From Bufo bufo (lineage: Eukaryota > Chordata > Amphibia > Anura > Bufonidae): a DNA stretch of 64,000 nt. The notes under the pieces were generated by a model. The model was given only the letters and a program-made list of their open reading frames with translations, had not been told where the DNA came from and did no database searches. Positions 42,526 through 55,057 of the stretch are shown here, one piece after another (positions within the stretch are counted from its first letter, which is position 1; every line of letters begins with the position of its first letter). The stretch covers positions 510,305,565 to 510,369,564 of the forward strand of contig NC_053390.1 in the NCBI RefSeq assembly GCF_905171765.1, read 5' to 3'. The position numbers were made by a program, and so were the translations under genes.

Positions 42526-43022
42526 GGCTACTTTCACACCTGCGTTCAGGTGTCCGCTCGTGAGCTCCGTTTGAAGGGGCTCACGAGCGGCCCTGAACGC
42601 AGCCGTCCGGCCCTAATGCATTCTCAGTGGAGGCGGATCCACTGAGAATGCATCCGCCTGCCAGCGCTCAGCCTCCGCTCCGCTCAGTGAGCGGACACCT
42701 GAACGCTGCTTGCAACGTTCGGGTGTCCGCCTGGCCGTGCGGAGGCGAGCGGATCCGTCCAGACTTATAATGGAAGTCAATGGGGACGGATCCGCTTGAA
42801 GATGACACTATATGGCTCAATCTTCAAGCGGATCTGTCCCCCATTGACTTTCAATGTAAAGTCTGAACGGATCCGCTCAGGCTACTTTCACACTTAGAAA
42901 TTTTATAAGTTATAATGCAGACGGATCTGTTCTGAACGGATGCAAACGTCTGCATTATAGGAGCGGATCCGTCTGATGAAACATCAGACGGACCCGCTCC
43001 GAACGCTAGTGTGAAAGTAGCC
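42526..43022. mobile_element. Harbinger-like MITE, composite
   Basis: Ends ggctactttcacacc and gtgtgaaagtagcc, flanked by TAA (42523-42525, 43023-43025). A second internal start, ggctactttcacac, occurs at about 42879, so two related elements seem fused. Rich in ggatccg motifs and nested hairpins (cagtggaggcggatccactg). Confidence 0.85.
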
Positions 43023-43409
43023 TAAGTGTTGAGGCAATAGCATAATACTGACTCTGTGTACTTGTTTGTTTACGGCTGTCAACATGGGCACACTTCCCAG
43101 TTGAGCGGTATCTCCAGGCCTGCAGTCCTGAAGAGCAATCCATGCATTTGTGTTTTGGGAAATTATTGTACATTATGGTTTTGTTGCGTTTTTTGCCATG
43201 AATCAATGGAAAAAGCATGACAAGACCATGATATACAATCATCCCTAGGCATAGAAGTATGCAGGAGAAGCTGATGGACCTTTGTCATGTGAACATTTAA
43301 CATGACCATTTTACAGACTCCACAAGAGTCCATGAAGAAGCACACTGTAAAGAATAAAAAGTGAGTGTGCCATTATCTGCAGTTATACAGTATATACTGT
43401 AAAAAAAAC

Positions 43410-43492
43410 TGTAGAATATAACGAATATTTGAATTTGCAAATATTCGCAAAATATCGCAAATTCGAATATGACCCTTGCCACTCATCACTAT
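43410..43492. mobile_element. hAT terminal fragment
   Basis: cgaatatttgaatttgcaaatattcgc ... ccactcatcacta matches, in reverse, the left end of the hAT at 30477 (tagtgatgagcgg, gaattcgcgatatttcgc). The other end was not found. Confidence 0.55.
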
Positions 43493-43499
43493 AAACAAG

Positions 43500-43895
43500 T
43501 GAATACCTTGCTGTCTGAAGCTTGCACAGCCTGGGTGGTTCTGGACCTTCTAAGATGAGTGGACTCTTTCTCTCAGAGGTCCCCTGGTAATAGAGTTGCT
43601 TCGTTGGCAGCTGAAGTCTTGATTACCCCTTCAAATAGGAAGTCCAAGGGTGGAGCTAATTAAGCAATCAAGGCAAGACTATCAAGGAGCGAGAAACTGT
43701 CAATCAGATTCAGGAATACAGCTGTCTAGAATTGCCAATACGTAGCTCAGCTACCGCCTGGGATGCACACTGGTACTTTAACCCGATGAACAAAGTTTTT
43801 CGGTGATTGGTGGCAACTTTACTCGGGGCAATTATCCGGAACAAGTGTTCTGCGGAATGCTCCATCACAATAATTAACTCAATTGTCAACCCGTG
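43500..43895. other. No gene seen
   Basis: Apparently single-copy sequence within this window. No supported ORF or element ends. Confidence 0.4.
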
Positions 43896-44297
43896 TTAAA
43901 GGGCCTTAATGTGGTTGTCCCATCTTGCTAGAATATGCTATAAATGTCAAATAGGCGTGGGTCCCACCTCTGGGACCTGCTTCTATCTTACTCGTGTGGC
44001 CACTCTCCATTCACCTCAATGGGACTGCTGGCTATTTCCGAAAGTCCCATAGTGGTGAACAGAGAGGCTTGAGAGGCTTGCTTTCCTTGTACTGCTATGG
44101 GCTTCCAACAATCGCCTAGTACACTGGCTTGGCTATTTACAAAAGTCCAATAGCAGTGAATGGAGAGGACATAATGTACTAATGGTGCAGTCTTCTAAGA
44201 GGAGTGGGTCCCGGAGGTGTGATCCACACCTATCTGACATTTATAGCGTATCCTACAGATATGCTATAAATGTTGAGATGGGACAATCTGGTTAAAA
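43896..44297. mobile_element. Foldback MITE-like repeat
   Basis: Ends ggttgtcccatct and agatgggacaatc are inverted. Internal tgctataaatgtcaaatagg pairs with cctatctgacatttatagc. About 400 bp, no coding potential. Confidence 0.65.
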
Positions 44298-44992
44298 AAA
44301 TATATTATTTGAAAAGATCGGGGATTTCCGAGAACACAAATATCACATACATAACTGTTTAAAGGAATAAAAAAGTTAGTAGAAACTTGGAATGTAAAGA
44401 TAATCAGTACATCTATAATAGCAAATAATCAGGTACTGGGAATAGAGAGGCCAGTGTTAGCAGTGCATACTGGTGCATTGTCCACAACTTGTTTACTATA
44501 AACACATAACCGTGCATTCCACCATTGTTTAGTCTAAAAGCAAAGAGGAAGCAACCACAAATAGGAAAAAAAAGCTAATTGTTCACTGTGTTTCAGATTT
44601 TAGTTTGCCCTTACACTCAGGGTACAGCCACACAGTCAGATTTCCTGATACAGTTTTGGAAACCAAAATCAGGAGTGGATCATTATAGAAAAGAAAATAT
44701 ATTGGACAGATACGATTTCTTCTCTTTTTTAAACTCACTTCTGTTTTTTTCTTCCAAAACCACAACAGAAAACCTGACAATGTGGCTGTACCAAGGAGAG
44801 CACCCAGGTGCTTTTGTCTAGGGGAGATCCGAATAGAAAAAAAATATCATGCAAAAATGTTGGTCCTGCCCATCCTACAAATAAAAATGTGGCGCGCTTA
44901 GTGCACCGCGCAAAAAAAATATAAGCCCCTCCTACATATAATAGGCAACTCCCAGCAAACACTGTACAGCTGAAATTATATTGTTGAGGATG
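44298..44992. other. Non-coding region with a small MITE-like inverted repeat
   Basis: ggtacagccacacagtcag (44621) and ctgacaatgtggctgtacc (44774-44792) bound a 172-bp inverted-repeat element. The remainder is A/T-rich with no supported gene. Confidence 0.45.
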
Positions 44993-46020
44993 AGGGTAAG
45001 TGTCTCACCCTCTTCCTACATAGACACACTGTACTTAATAATCAGGGCCCTGACATAAAGCTCCTGTACTCACACTGCCCCCCACGTAGCTCCGTGGCAG
45101 GAGCTGTTGCAGTTTCACTTCCTCCCTCCTAGTCCTGAAGACGCCAAAAGAGGAGTGGAGTAGGAGCTGCGCCATATTTAAGGTGTGTAGGTCTGGGTGG
45201 AGGAGCCTGGCTCTACACATCATATGGAGAGGGGAGGGCCTGCCCTGGCTGCACTGCCTGCTTCACAATATACAATAAACAACAGCAGGCTACAGCCAGG
45301 AAGCTCCTCCGTTCTCCTCCCTCCCCAGATCCTGCTCAAGGCCTGTGGCTCCTCCCACCATTCGCCACCCGCCCATGGCCTGCTGCCCCCCTCGGCCATC
45401 CTCACCCAGCTCTGAATCCTCCTTCTGCAAATTGCCACTGCATTTAGATCCAGGGGTGCGCCGCCTGAGGCGATCGGCGGTGCGGCCCTGAGTCAGTAAA
45501 AAAAAAAAAAATATATGAATGGTTCTAGGGGGAGATCAGACCCGTTGGACCCCCCCTGTTGGTGCCCCCCTGGCCATACCCTTAAAGGGGTTAGCCAACA
45601 CCTATATTAAACCCCCTAATTCCAGGGCCCCTAATATAGGTTATACTTACCCCGCTCCCCGGCAGTCGCATCGATTCTGATCTACACAGCAAGGGCGTTG
45701 ATAGGTTAAAACATTCTGGGCCTGGGCCCCTGATATTTTGTCCCAGGCCCTGAATGTCTTGCCTGCAAGCTAAATACAACTGTATTGCCGTCCACAGGAC
45801 GGCAATACAATTGAATCTAATGCACTATAGGAGCTGAAGGGCCTATGGTGACATCACAGGTCATGTGAACAGTAAAACAGGCAGTGGATGAGAAGGACCT
45901 GTGATGATGTCACCATCATGTGACCAGTGAAGGAGAGGACGTCAGTGAAGAGAAGTGTGGAGAAGAAGCTGTGGTGATGTCTGTACATGAGGAGAGATAA
46001 GTGAAGGGAGAGGCAGAACA
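44993..46020. other. No gene seen; repeat fragments and hairpin
   Basis: GC-rich and C-rich stretches without a credible ORF. A perfect 13-bp hairpin, tgtattgccgtcc/ggacggcaataca, is at 45781-45809. Sequence at 45840-45930 (ggtgacatcacaggtcatgt) resembles the palindromic cores at 31440-31560 and 55540-55620. Confidence 0.4.
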
Positions 46021-46029
46021 ATGCTTGGA

Positions 46030-46583
46030 GTTGTGGTTGTTTAACTGGGACTGTATGTTAGGGCTGAAGTAAGGGATGTTATTTACATGGGACTGTATGT
46101 TGATGGCGGCTGTGGGAGGGAGTGATGTTATTTTCATGGGACTGTATGTTGAATGCGACTGTGGGAGGGGATTATGTTATTTACATGGGGCTGTATGTTA
46201 GAGGTGGCTGTGGGAGGGAGTGATGTTATTTATATGGGACTGAATGTTGGAGGGCGCTGGGGAGGCAGTGATGTTATTTAGATGGGACTGTATGTTGATG
46301 GCGGCTGTGGGAGGGAGTGATGTTATTTACATGGGACTGAATGTTACAGGGGTCTGAGGGAGGGAGTGATGGTATTTACATGGGACTGAATGTTGAGGGG
46401 GCGATCTTATTTACATGGGACTGTATGTTGAAGGTACCTGGTGGGGGGGAATGATATTATTTACATGGGACTGAATGTTGAGGGGTTGATGTTTACATGG
46501 GATTGCATGTTGGAGGCAGCTAGAGAGGGGGTGATAGTATTTACTTGGGACTGTATGTTTAAGGCGGCTGGGGAGGAGGTTGT
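46030..46583. repeat. Minisatellite, about 48-bp unit, about 11 copies
   Basis: Units carry acatgggactgtatgttg(a/g)agg ... gggagtgatgttattt. They recur at about 46088, 46137, 46185, 46233, 46282, 46330, 46379, 46417, 46463, 46496 and 46541. The same array resumes at 62922-63190 beyond the large hAT insertion. Confidence 0.9.
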
Positions 46584-46804
46584 GTTATATATAGAGATGA
46601 GCAAATCGAAGCTGTCAAAGTTGAATTCGTTCAGAATTTTAGGAAAAATTAGATTCTGAACAAATGCGAATTTCCTCACGTGTTGTGGTAACGAATCGCA
46701 TTATTTTCTACAATGGCAGCCGGCTAAAATGGCATCTAAAATGGCGTGTGAGGACATGGGTCAAGGAACTCTGGGAAGGCGGGATGACCCATAATGCCAT
46801 GCCT

Positions 46805-46854
46805 GCAACCAATTCCCAGACAGGCAGCCCGGTGATGTCACAGCCCTATAAATA
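46805..46854 (+). promoter_or_regulatory. Putative promoter of giant hAT
   Basis: A CCAAT box (aaccaattcc, about 46807) is followed about 40 bp later by cctataaatacggcgg, with TATAAATA at 46847-46854. It reads towards the transposase remnant. Confidence 0.5.
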
Positions 46855-46889
46855 CGGCGGCCATCTTAGATGCTGCCATTCGAAAAATA

Positions 46890-48090
46890 AATTTTCAGGT
46901 CACTTCTGCAGTTATTTCTGTTGAAAGTGTATAGGGACGTATTTCATTAAACAAAGAAAAAGAGATAGGCACTGCACTGTTGCAGTTATTTCTAGTGATA
47001 GCGTATAGTGGCATATTTCAGTCCAACAAGAAATATATTTTCTCAGGTCCCTTCTGCTGTTATTTCAGGAGAAAGCGTATAGTGGCCTTACTTCAGTAAT
47101 ACAAGAAATATATATACCCACTGCACTGTTGCAGTTATTTCTGGAGAAAGCGTATAGTGGCCTTATTTCAGTAATACAAGAAAAATATATACCCACTGCA
47201 CTGTTGCAGTAATTACTGTTGAAAGCGTATAGGGATGTATTTCAGTTAAAAAATAAAAATATATACCCACTGCACTGTTGCAGTAATTTCTGGTGAAAGA
47301 GTATAAGGCCTTATTTCATTAATACAAGAAAAAAATATACCCACTGCACTGTTGCTGTAATTTCTGATGAAAGCGTATAAGGCAGTATTTTTTATTAAAA
47401 AAAAGAGAAATATATACCCACTGCACTGTTGCAGTTATTTCTGGTGAAAGCGTATAGTGGCCTTATTTCAGTAATACAAGAAAAATATATAACCACTGCA
47501 CTATTGCAGTAATTTCTGGTGAAAGAGTATAAAGCCGTATTTCAGTAATACAAGAAAAATATATACCCACTGCACTGTTGCAGTAATTTATTGTGAAAGC
47601 GTATAGGGCAGTATTTAATTAAAAAAAGAGAAATATATACCATACCCACTGCAGTATTGCAGTTATTTCTGGTGAAAGCGTATAGTCGCCTTATTTCATT
47701 AATACAAGAAAAATACAGTATATGCCCACTGCACTGTTGCAGTAATTTCTGGTGAAAGAGTATAAGGCCGTATTTCAGTAATACAAGAAAAATATATACC
47801 CACTGCACTGTTGCAGTTATTTCTGTTGAAAACGTATAGGGATGTATTTCAGTAAAAAAGATAAATATATACCCACTACACTGTTGCAGTAATTTCTGGT
47901 GAAAGTGTATAGTGGCCTATTTCAGTTCAACAAGAAATATATTTACTCAGGTCACTTCTGCAGTTATTTCATACACACAGTTGACATTTGGTGTTATTTG
48001 CGTTCAAACCATTTATTGCCAGTTCAGTACAATAAGAGAAAAATATACGCAGCTAACTTTTCCTGTTATTTACGCTAAAATCATTTATTG
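46890..48090. repeat. Tandem array, about 75-85-bp unit, about 14 copies
   Basis: Units contain cccactgcactgttgcag, tatttctggtgaaagcgtat and ggccttatttcagtaata. The array is cut by the Gypsy insertion and two further units resume at 54180-54370 (tagtggcctatttcagtcc). Confidence 0.9.
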
Positions 48091-48094
48091 GCCT

Positions 48095-49470
48095 TGTCAC
48101 GAACTATGGATCCGATCGCTCCGGATCCCACAGCTCTGACGTAGTGGTCTGTGACGGAGTCTGCGCACACACAGAGACCTCACGTGACCGGGGTATTACC
48201 CTTCGGCTAACACCCCCCCCACTACACTTCGGTAACTGCCACCACGTGGGTTCCCGGTCCACGAGCCGACTATCCGGGTCATTCACTATCACACAGATCA
48301 GTGGATGAACCGGATATCACTTACTGACCAACCGCAGTCAATCACCCCCAGCTACAATTCCTAAATGCAATTTAACTAACTCCCTGGTAACGTCTCTTCA
48401 AAGGCAAGGTACGTTGTTCAGCAGCTTAGAATATGGAAGACTTGGCCACTTAGATTTTATAATCTTTAATAAGAGGTAAAAAGCAGTGCATACAAATCTA
48501 ATAAAAATGACTATAAATCTACAGAATAATAATAACAATATAAATAATCACGACAGTTCAAATGAAAGGGAAAAAGATGAAAGAATACTTAGTGTCTCTG
48601 GAGGCTTTCAGATGGTCGCTCATATGTCCTTTTTGAATCCTTGCAAACCCCGTTCAGTATGTATCAGGGGAGACCCTCAAAGTTCTTCTGATACAGGGAT
48701 ATGCTGTCAATGTCCAATTAAGGGTCTGGTGATGTTCCATGGGTCTCTCTCCTCTGTCCTTGTGCACAGATTTTTATGAACTCTGCCATGGGCAGGAGAC
48801 TTACTCCTGTCAGCCAATGGCAGCAGAGTGACTGTGAAGCCTAGGGATTGGCCTCCAAGGGTTTTATGACCCCCATCAAAGTTCAGTTCCTACAATGAGG
48901 ATTATACTTAAGCCTGTATCTCCCTGATACATCGGCATATTTTTATACAGAATACATATTTGCGATCCTTATTTATTTACATACAGAATGAGACCACACA
49001 CGGTAATGCTGGGACCTGTAGTTCTTCTACCACCCATAGGTGAGCTACAGAATCACATCCTCTGGTCATATTTGATACCCAATTAACCACAATACTCTGT
49101 AGAGCCTGGATCTGGTGTCAGAAAGGGCATAAGTTGATTCATAACTGAAATATGAAAGTGGACTGGTTTTATGCCCAGAGCTAATTAAGGGCTATTAGCT
49201 CTCCTCAAACCAGACCTGGAAATTAATGACGTCACGCTCCAGCCAGGCTTGACAGCGAGCTGATCTTTATCTTATAGGACAGGATGAGCTGGGCCTGGTA
49301 TGGCCTTTATGACCTTTTATAGCCGGCCTCACAGAGTAGTGGTAATAAAAGTGTCCATCTATATCATACTTGACCCAGGCTTCAGGAAGATGAGAGTTCA
49401 CTGTTCTTTTACATAGGCCAGAAGCATACAAAATGGCTACCCAGAACAATAATGTATGTATGCCGGCACA
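48095..49470 (-). repeat. 3' LTR of Gmr1-like element
   Basis: On the minus strand it starts TGTGCCGGCATAC right after the polypurine tract and ends CCATAGTTCGTGACA, so TG...CA bounded, 1376 bp. No second copy is present in the window. Confidence 0.75.
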
Positions 49471-49512
49471 CCTCCCTCTTTTAAAAGGTTGCCTGGGGAA
49501 ATGGCCACAAGC

Positions 49513-52500
49513 CTATTCTTCAGCAACCCAGCCGTCTCCGGCCGATTCTCCCTGCCGCGACAACCCGTCGGCATTTCCATGTAAACTACCTTTTCTGTGC
49601 TGCATGGTGAAGTTGTACTGCTGCAAAATCAGGCTCCATCTCAGCAGTTTTGCATTGTCTCCTGCGAGACGTGCCAACCAGCTGAGGGGATTGTGATCGG
49701 TGATCACTGTGAAATTGCGTCCATACAGGTAGTGTTGTAGCTTTTGCAGGGACCACACAATAGCTAAACACTCCTTCTCTATTGTGGAGTAGCTGGTCTC
49801 CCTGGCCAGTAACTTACGGCTCAGGTATAGTACAGGATGCTCCTCCCCGGCCTGGTTCACCTGACTCAGGACTGCACCCAGACCAAAGGCAGGAGCATCC
49901 GTGTGGACCACAAACTTCCGAGTGAAATCTGGGGCCTGAAGCACAGAAGAACTGGCTAGTGCATCCTTCAGGGCCTGGAAGCCTTGCTCGCATTCCGGCG
50001 TCCATGACACCATCCTGGGCAGCTTCTTCTTGGTCAAGTCTGTCAGAGGCTTGGCCAGGGTGCTATAGTTCGGGATGAACTTCCTATAGTACCCGGCCGT
50101 TCCCAAGAAAGACATGACCTGTTTCTTGGTGAGGGGTGTTGGCCATCTCGTAATGGCTTCCACCTTCTCTATTTCAGGCCTCAGTGTGCCTCCTCCTACT
50201 CTGTGGCCTAAGTAAGTGACCTCATTCATGCCCAGCTGGCACTTGCTAGGCTTAACAGTTAGTCCAGCCGGAGCAAGTTTGTCCAGTACTTGCGACAGGT
50301 GCACCAGGTGCTCCTTCCACGTGGCGCTATACACGGCAATGTCGTCCAAATAGGCGACAGCACATTCTTCTAGTCCTTCCAGCAAGTCATTCACAAGCCT
50401 TTGAAAGGTGGCTGGCGCATTCTTCATCCCAAACGGCATTACAGTAAATTCGTATAAGCCGAATGGGGTGATGAAGGCCGACTTCTCCTGAGCCTCCGAG
50501 GTCAGGGGAATCTGCCAATACCCCCTGCTCAGGTCCATGATTGTCAGGTAGCTGGCTCCTGCCAACTTATCTAACAGTTTATCAATCCTGGGCATGGGGT
50601 AAGCATCAGAGGTTGTGATGGCATTCAGTTTCCGATAATCCACACAGAACCTGGTTGTCTGATCTTTCTTCGGGACCAGAACCACCGGTGAGGCCCAAGC
50701 GCTGTGGGATTTCTGAATGACCCGAGCTGCTTCATCTCCTCGATCTCCCTCCTGAGGTCTGCCTGGACCTCCATTGAGACGCGGTAGGCAGACTGCTTTG
50801 TGGGAGCATGTGTACCTGTGTCCACATGATGGACTGCAAGGTGTGTTCTCCCGGGTTTCCCTGTAAAAGTGTCACGGTGAGCCGTCAACACTTCTAAGAG
50901 CTGAGATCTCTGCTGGGACGAGAGTTGAGGGTTGAGGGTTAAGTCCACCTCCAACTCTCGAGTGTCAGCTAGCAGATCTAGTAGGGGGTCGGCCTCCTCC
51001 CTTTCGGGCAGGCTGCAAACCGGCATAACATGTGGCGTTCTCTCGTGATGCTCCTTCAGCATGTTGACGTGAAACGTCTTCTGTCTCCTACCTCCCTCTC
51101 CAAGGCCCACCACATAATTTACCTTACTCAGACGTTTGACAATGGGGTACGGCCCTTCCCATGCAGCTTGCAGTTTGTTTTGCCGCATCGGCAGCAGGAC
51201 ATAGACCTTCTGCCCCTCCTGGTAGATTCTCTCTCGGGCAGTGCGGTTATACCACTGCTTCTGTTTGCTTTGGGCCTGCACCATATTCTCCTGTACCAGA
51301 CCTACAAGCGACTCCATTTTGTCTCGGAACCTGAGGACATAGTCTACTACAGAGACTCCCGTTCCGGCAACCTTGCCTTCCCAAGACTCTCTGATTAGGT
51401 CTAGGGGACCTCTTACTCGTCGCCCATACAGGAGTTCAAAGGGCGAAAACCCGGTTGACTCCTGGGGAACCTCTCTGTAGGCAAATAGCAGGTGAGGTAG
51501 ATATCGTTCCCAGTCCGTCCCTTGCGCCTCCAGGAACGTCTTCAGCATCTGCTTCAACGTCCCGTTGAAGCGCTCACAGAGGCCGTTTGTTTGTGGGTGG
51601 TAAGGGCTGGCTACGATATGGTTCACCTGTATTTTCCTACAGAGCCCCTGCATTAGTTCAGACATAAACTGAGGTCCTTGTTCGCTGAGAAGCTCAGCTG
51701 GGAACCCCACTCTCGTGAAGATCCCCAGCAGGGCATCCGCAACCTTGTCCGCCCTAATGGAGGATAACGCCACTGCTTCTGGGTAGCGCGTTGCGTAATC
51801 CACCAGGGTTAATATGAACCGTTTACCCGAACTGCTGGGGATGGCCAGTGGACCAATGATGTCCACGGCCACCCTCCTGAAGAGTTCATCAATTATCGGT
51901 AAGGGATTCAATGGAGCTCGGTGACAGTCTCCTGCTTTGCCAACTCGCTGACAGGTGTCGCAGGACCTGCAGTACTTGGCGACATCTGCCCCGAGGCCAG
52001 GCCAGAAAAAATTCTGCATCACCCGGGACTTTGTTTTGGTTACTCCCAGGTGACCAGCTAAGGGGATCTCATGAGCCACTTGCAGTAATTGTTCCCTGAA
52101 CTGCACAGGTACAATGAGCTGCCTCTTGAGTGGCCCCACCCTACTGTCACTGTGGGAGATGTCCTCCTTATACAGTTTCCCATTGTCCCAACACACTCGG
52201 TATTTGTCTCCCTCAGTGGGAGGGCTGGCAGCTAACCCTCTTAGCTGCTCCAAGGTAGGGTCATCTCGCAGGGCCTGCTCAAAGGCGGCACTACAAGTCC
52301 CAGCCAGCTGTCCTGTGGCGAACAGGGACAGTGGCTGAGTCTCTGACGCGGTTAAGTCCACGGGGTCCGAACTGGTGGAAGGGGACACTTCCACTTGCTC
52401 TTCCCCAATGGAGCGTTCCGCTGCAGCTTTTGCAGCCCTGCGAGTGACGGGCAACACAGGCACAATAATGTCATCACATTTAACATTTGCACAACTTGAA

Positions 52501-53993
52501 TCAGTTAAACACATGTCCGCTACCTGTGTACATACACCCGCCATCCCCTCTACATCTCCTGACGTAGGAGAACTGCTCCCACACACCCCACCTCCCACCT
52601 CCCGCGGTCCATCCCCAAGGTTTTCTGATGTTACGCAAACATCCTTGCACAGTACCTCGGTATGTCCAGGGACCTCCATAGGGACGGGTGAGTCCTGTGT
52701 GCTTCCAGGGGGCACGTAGCACGAGACCAATCGTCCTAGGTCAGTGCCTAATAAAACATTTGTGGGGATCTCCGCCGAGACTCCCACCTCCCTTACTCCA
52801 CTCCCAGCCCCCCAATCAAGGAAAACACGAGCTAGGGGAACATTAGGGCTCACCCCCCCAACTCCCGTGATGGTGAGGCTTTTGCCGGGAATAAGGTCTG
52901 CGTCATCCACTAGTTCAGGCCGAACTAGTGTGACTTCGGCTCCTGTATCGCGGAAGCCTGTGGTGCACCGGTTGCCCACAGTAACCGACTGCAGGTTGTC
53001 TGCGGTGTGTCTTGCAGCTCCATTCACCAACAGCACAGATGATGGGTTGCGGGCAAGCTTGCCAGGGGGTGCTGTCTTCTTCTCCGGGCACGAGTGGCTG
53101 AGGTGTCCTGGCTTGCCGCACGCATAGCATTTGCGCACATCTGTCGGTGCTGGCTTGACTCCTTTGGGTCTTTGTGCAGGCCTGTGAAAGGGTCGCTGGA
53201 CCGGAACCGACAAAGCTGGCCGGGAGGAAGAAGCAGATGAAGAGGTTCCTCCCAGGCGGGACAGAGTGTCTTTGAATGCCCGAGTGCTGGGCATGGCGAC
53301 GTATTCATCGGCTAGCTCGGCCGCCTCTCGCACACTCTTCGGCTTGTGCTCACATACATATTTTTGCACATCCGTGGGGCAATTTGAGATAAACTGTTCT
53401 CGGACCATCAGATCCGCCAGGGACTGCTTGGTGTCCTCTGTGAGGAGATCAGACCACTGTTGGAAGGTGGTCTGCAACTTGCCCAGATGGTCCGTAAAAG
53501 TATCTCCGGGCCCTCTCCGCAGGGACCGGAACCGTAAACGGTAAGTCTCTGGAGTCAGCTGGTACTTGACCAGAATAGCCTTTTTGATGACCGCGTAACT
53601 GGTACGCTCTGATAATGGTAGTCCGACCAGGGCCTCCATAGCTTTGCCCTTCAGTGCGGACATTAGATGTCCCGCCCACTGCGGCTCTGGTACCTGGTAC
53701 TGCTGGCATGAGGTTTCAAAAGCATGCAGGAAAAGATCAATGTCACAGTTCTCAGACTCCATCACAGGCAGTTTTGGCTTGACCATCAGGGATGCGCCTG
53801 TGGATGTAGCATGCCGGTCGGACCCCTGAAGCTGTACTCGGGCCATGTCTAGTTCATGACCGCGGATAGCTTCCCGTTCTCGTTCTGCAGCCTCGCGCTC
53901 AGCCTGGCGCTCTGCCCGACGTGCCTCCAGCAGCCGAAAATATAAGTCTGGGTTACTGAGCATTAGTTGGTCCAGACCATTTTGGGATGGCAT
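49513..53993 (-). pseudogene. Gmr1-like gag-pol with one frameshift
   Basis: The ATG at 53993 (MPSQNGLDQLMLSN) opens 1122 codons, with open frame also upstream to about 54170. Order: charged coiled segment (25-50); SCAN-like gag helices (about 75-230); zinc knuckle CYACGKPGHLSHSC (289-302); protease DTGAE (349-353); integrase with HHCC and VDIIG, SEQGPQF, NGLCERFNG; then the start of reverse transcriptase. A single-base frame change near 50720-50735 moves the rest into the frame ending at 49513, with VPKKD, MPFGMKNAPATFQR, catalytic YLDD and an RNase H (HTDAPAFGLGAVL, TDHNPLSWL). The second integrase acid is E instead of the usual D. The two defects suggest an inactive copy. Confidence 0.88.
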
Positions 53994-55057
53994 AGAGACA
54001 GAGTTATGTCCAGCTAGAGGACTGCAAGTCCCAGCAGGCTGTCCTCCTTCCAGTTCATCATCCTCATTCTGGAAGGGGTCACCTGGCTCAGGGGCCCCTG
54101 AGTGTCCTCCATTCTCTGAATCCTGCAGGGATGACTCTTGACTCCTCCGTGCACATAACTCCTGGATAAGGACAGTCTTTTTTCAGTCGAATACGAGAAA
54201 TATATACGCAGGTCATGTTTGTTTTTATTTCCGCTATAATAATTTAGTGGCCTATTTCAGTCCAAAACGAGAAATATATAGGCAGTTCATGTTTACTTAT
54301 ATTTGTTCTAAAAGTGGTTAGTGGCCTATTTCTGTCCAAAAAGAGAAATATATTCTGGGCTTTTAGGGTTGTTTTAATTTGCTTTTATTTATTTTAGTTC
54401 ACCTAAAGTATGTCAGACAGAGAAGTGCCAGGACATGCACAAAGGAGTGGCAGAGGCATAAATGTTTCTGGCGCAGGCAGAGGTTGCAGCAGATTAAGGG
54501 ACCGTGGCCAGGGCCGGCCTTAGGTGTTCAGGCGCCCTGTGCGAGCTAACCTTGTGGCGCCCCCCCCCCCCAAAAAAAAAAAAAAAAAACACTGCTTGTT
54601 GCTGGCATCATGGCATAGGCTGGCTGACTATCCAACCAAGTAGTTACCAGCCCACACACCCCAAAGGCCGGTGTAATGTTATACTTCCCTACTTCGTGAG
54701 ATTTCCCTACCCTCGTCACTTCCAGTCGCACCGGACATGACGTGAGGAGGTGTGCAGCGCCGCGCAGGCGCACAACGACAGGTTAGGGAAGTTTCACAGC
54801 AGAGTGCGCATGCGCCAGGAGCCTCACCAGCGGTTAGGGAAGGGAAAAATTACGTACGGGCCAGTGCTTTTTCCCTACCCTAACCGCTGGTGAGGCTCCC
54901 AGCGCATGCGCAGTGTCGGCCGGTGTCCAGCTGAGAACATCCATCCGATCACCGCACCTGTGCACTGGCCCATAATTTTTCCCTACCCTAACCGCCGGCG
55001 AGGCTCCCAGCGCATGCGCACTCTGCTGTGAAATTTCCCTAACCCATCGTTGTGCGC

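Larger units (their letters stand above)
48095..54180 (-). mobile_element. Gmr1-like Ty3/Gypsy retrotransposon, 5' LTR missing
   Basis: The element lies on the minus strand: gag-protease-integrase ORF (53993-50625), reverse transcriptase/RNase H (to 49513), a polypurine tract (complement of cctccctctttt, 49471-49482) and a 3' LTR (48095-49470). Integrase comes before reverse transcriptase, the unusual order known from the Gmr1 clade. On the right the coding region runs directly into hAT tandem repeats near 54180, with no 5' LTR or primer site. Confidence 0.88.

Noticed and set aside
42600..42880. Possible ncRNA hairpin gene
   Set aside because: The strong hairpins are part of a MITE and occur in its relatives. 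No promoter elements for an RNA gene were seen.
47542..48139. ORFs in the 75-85-bp array
   Set aside because: Array translation with no conserved domain.
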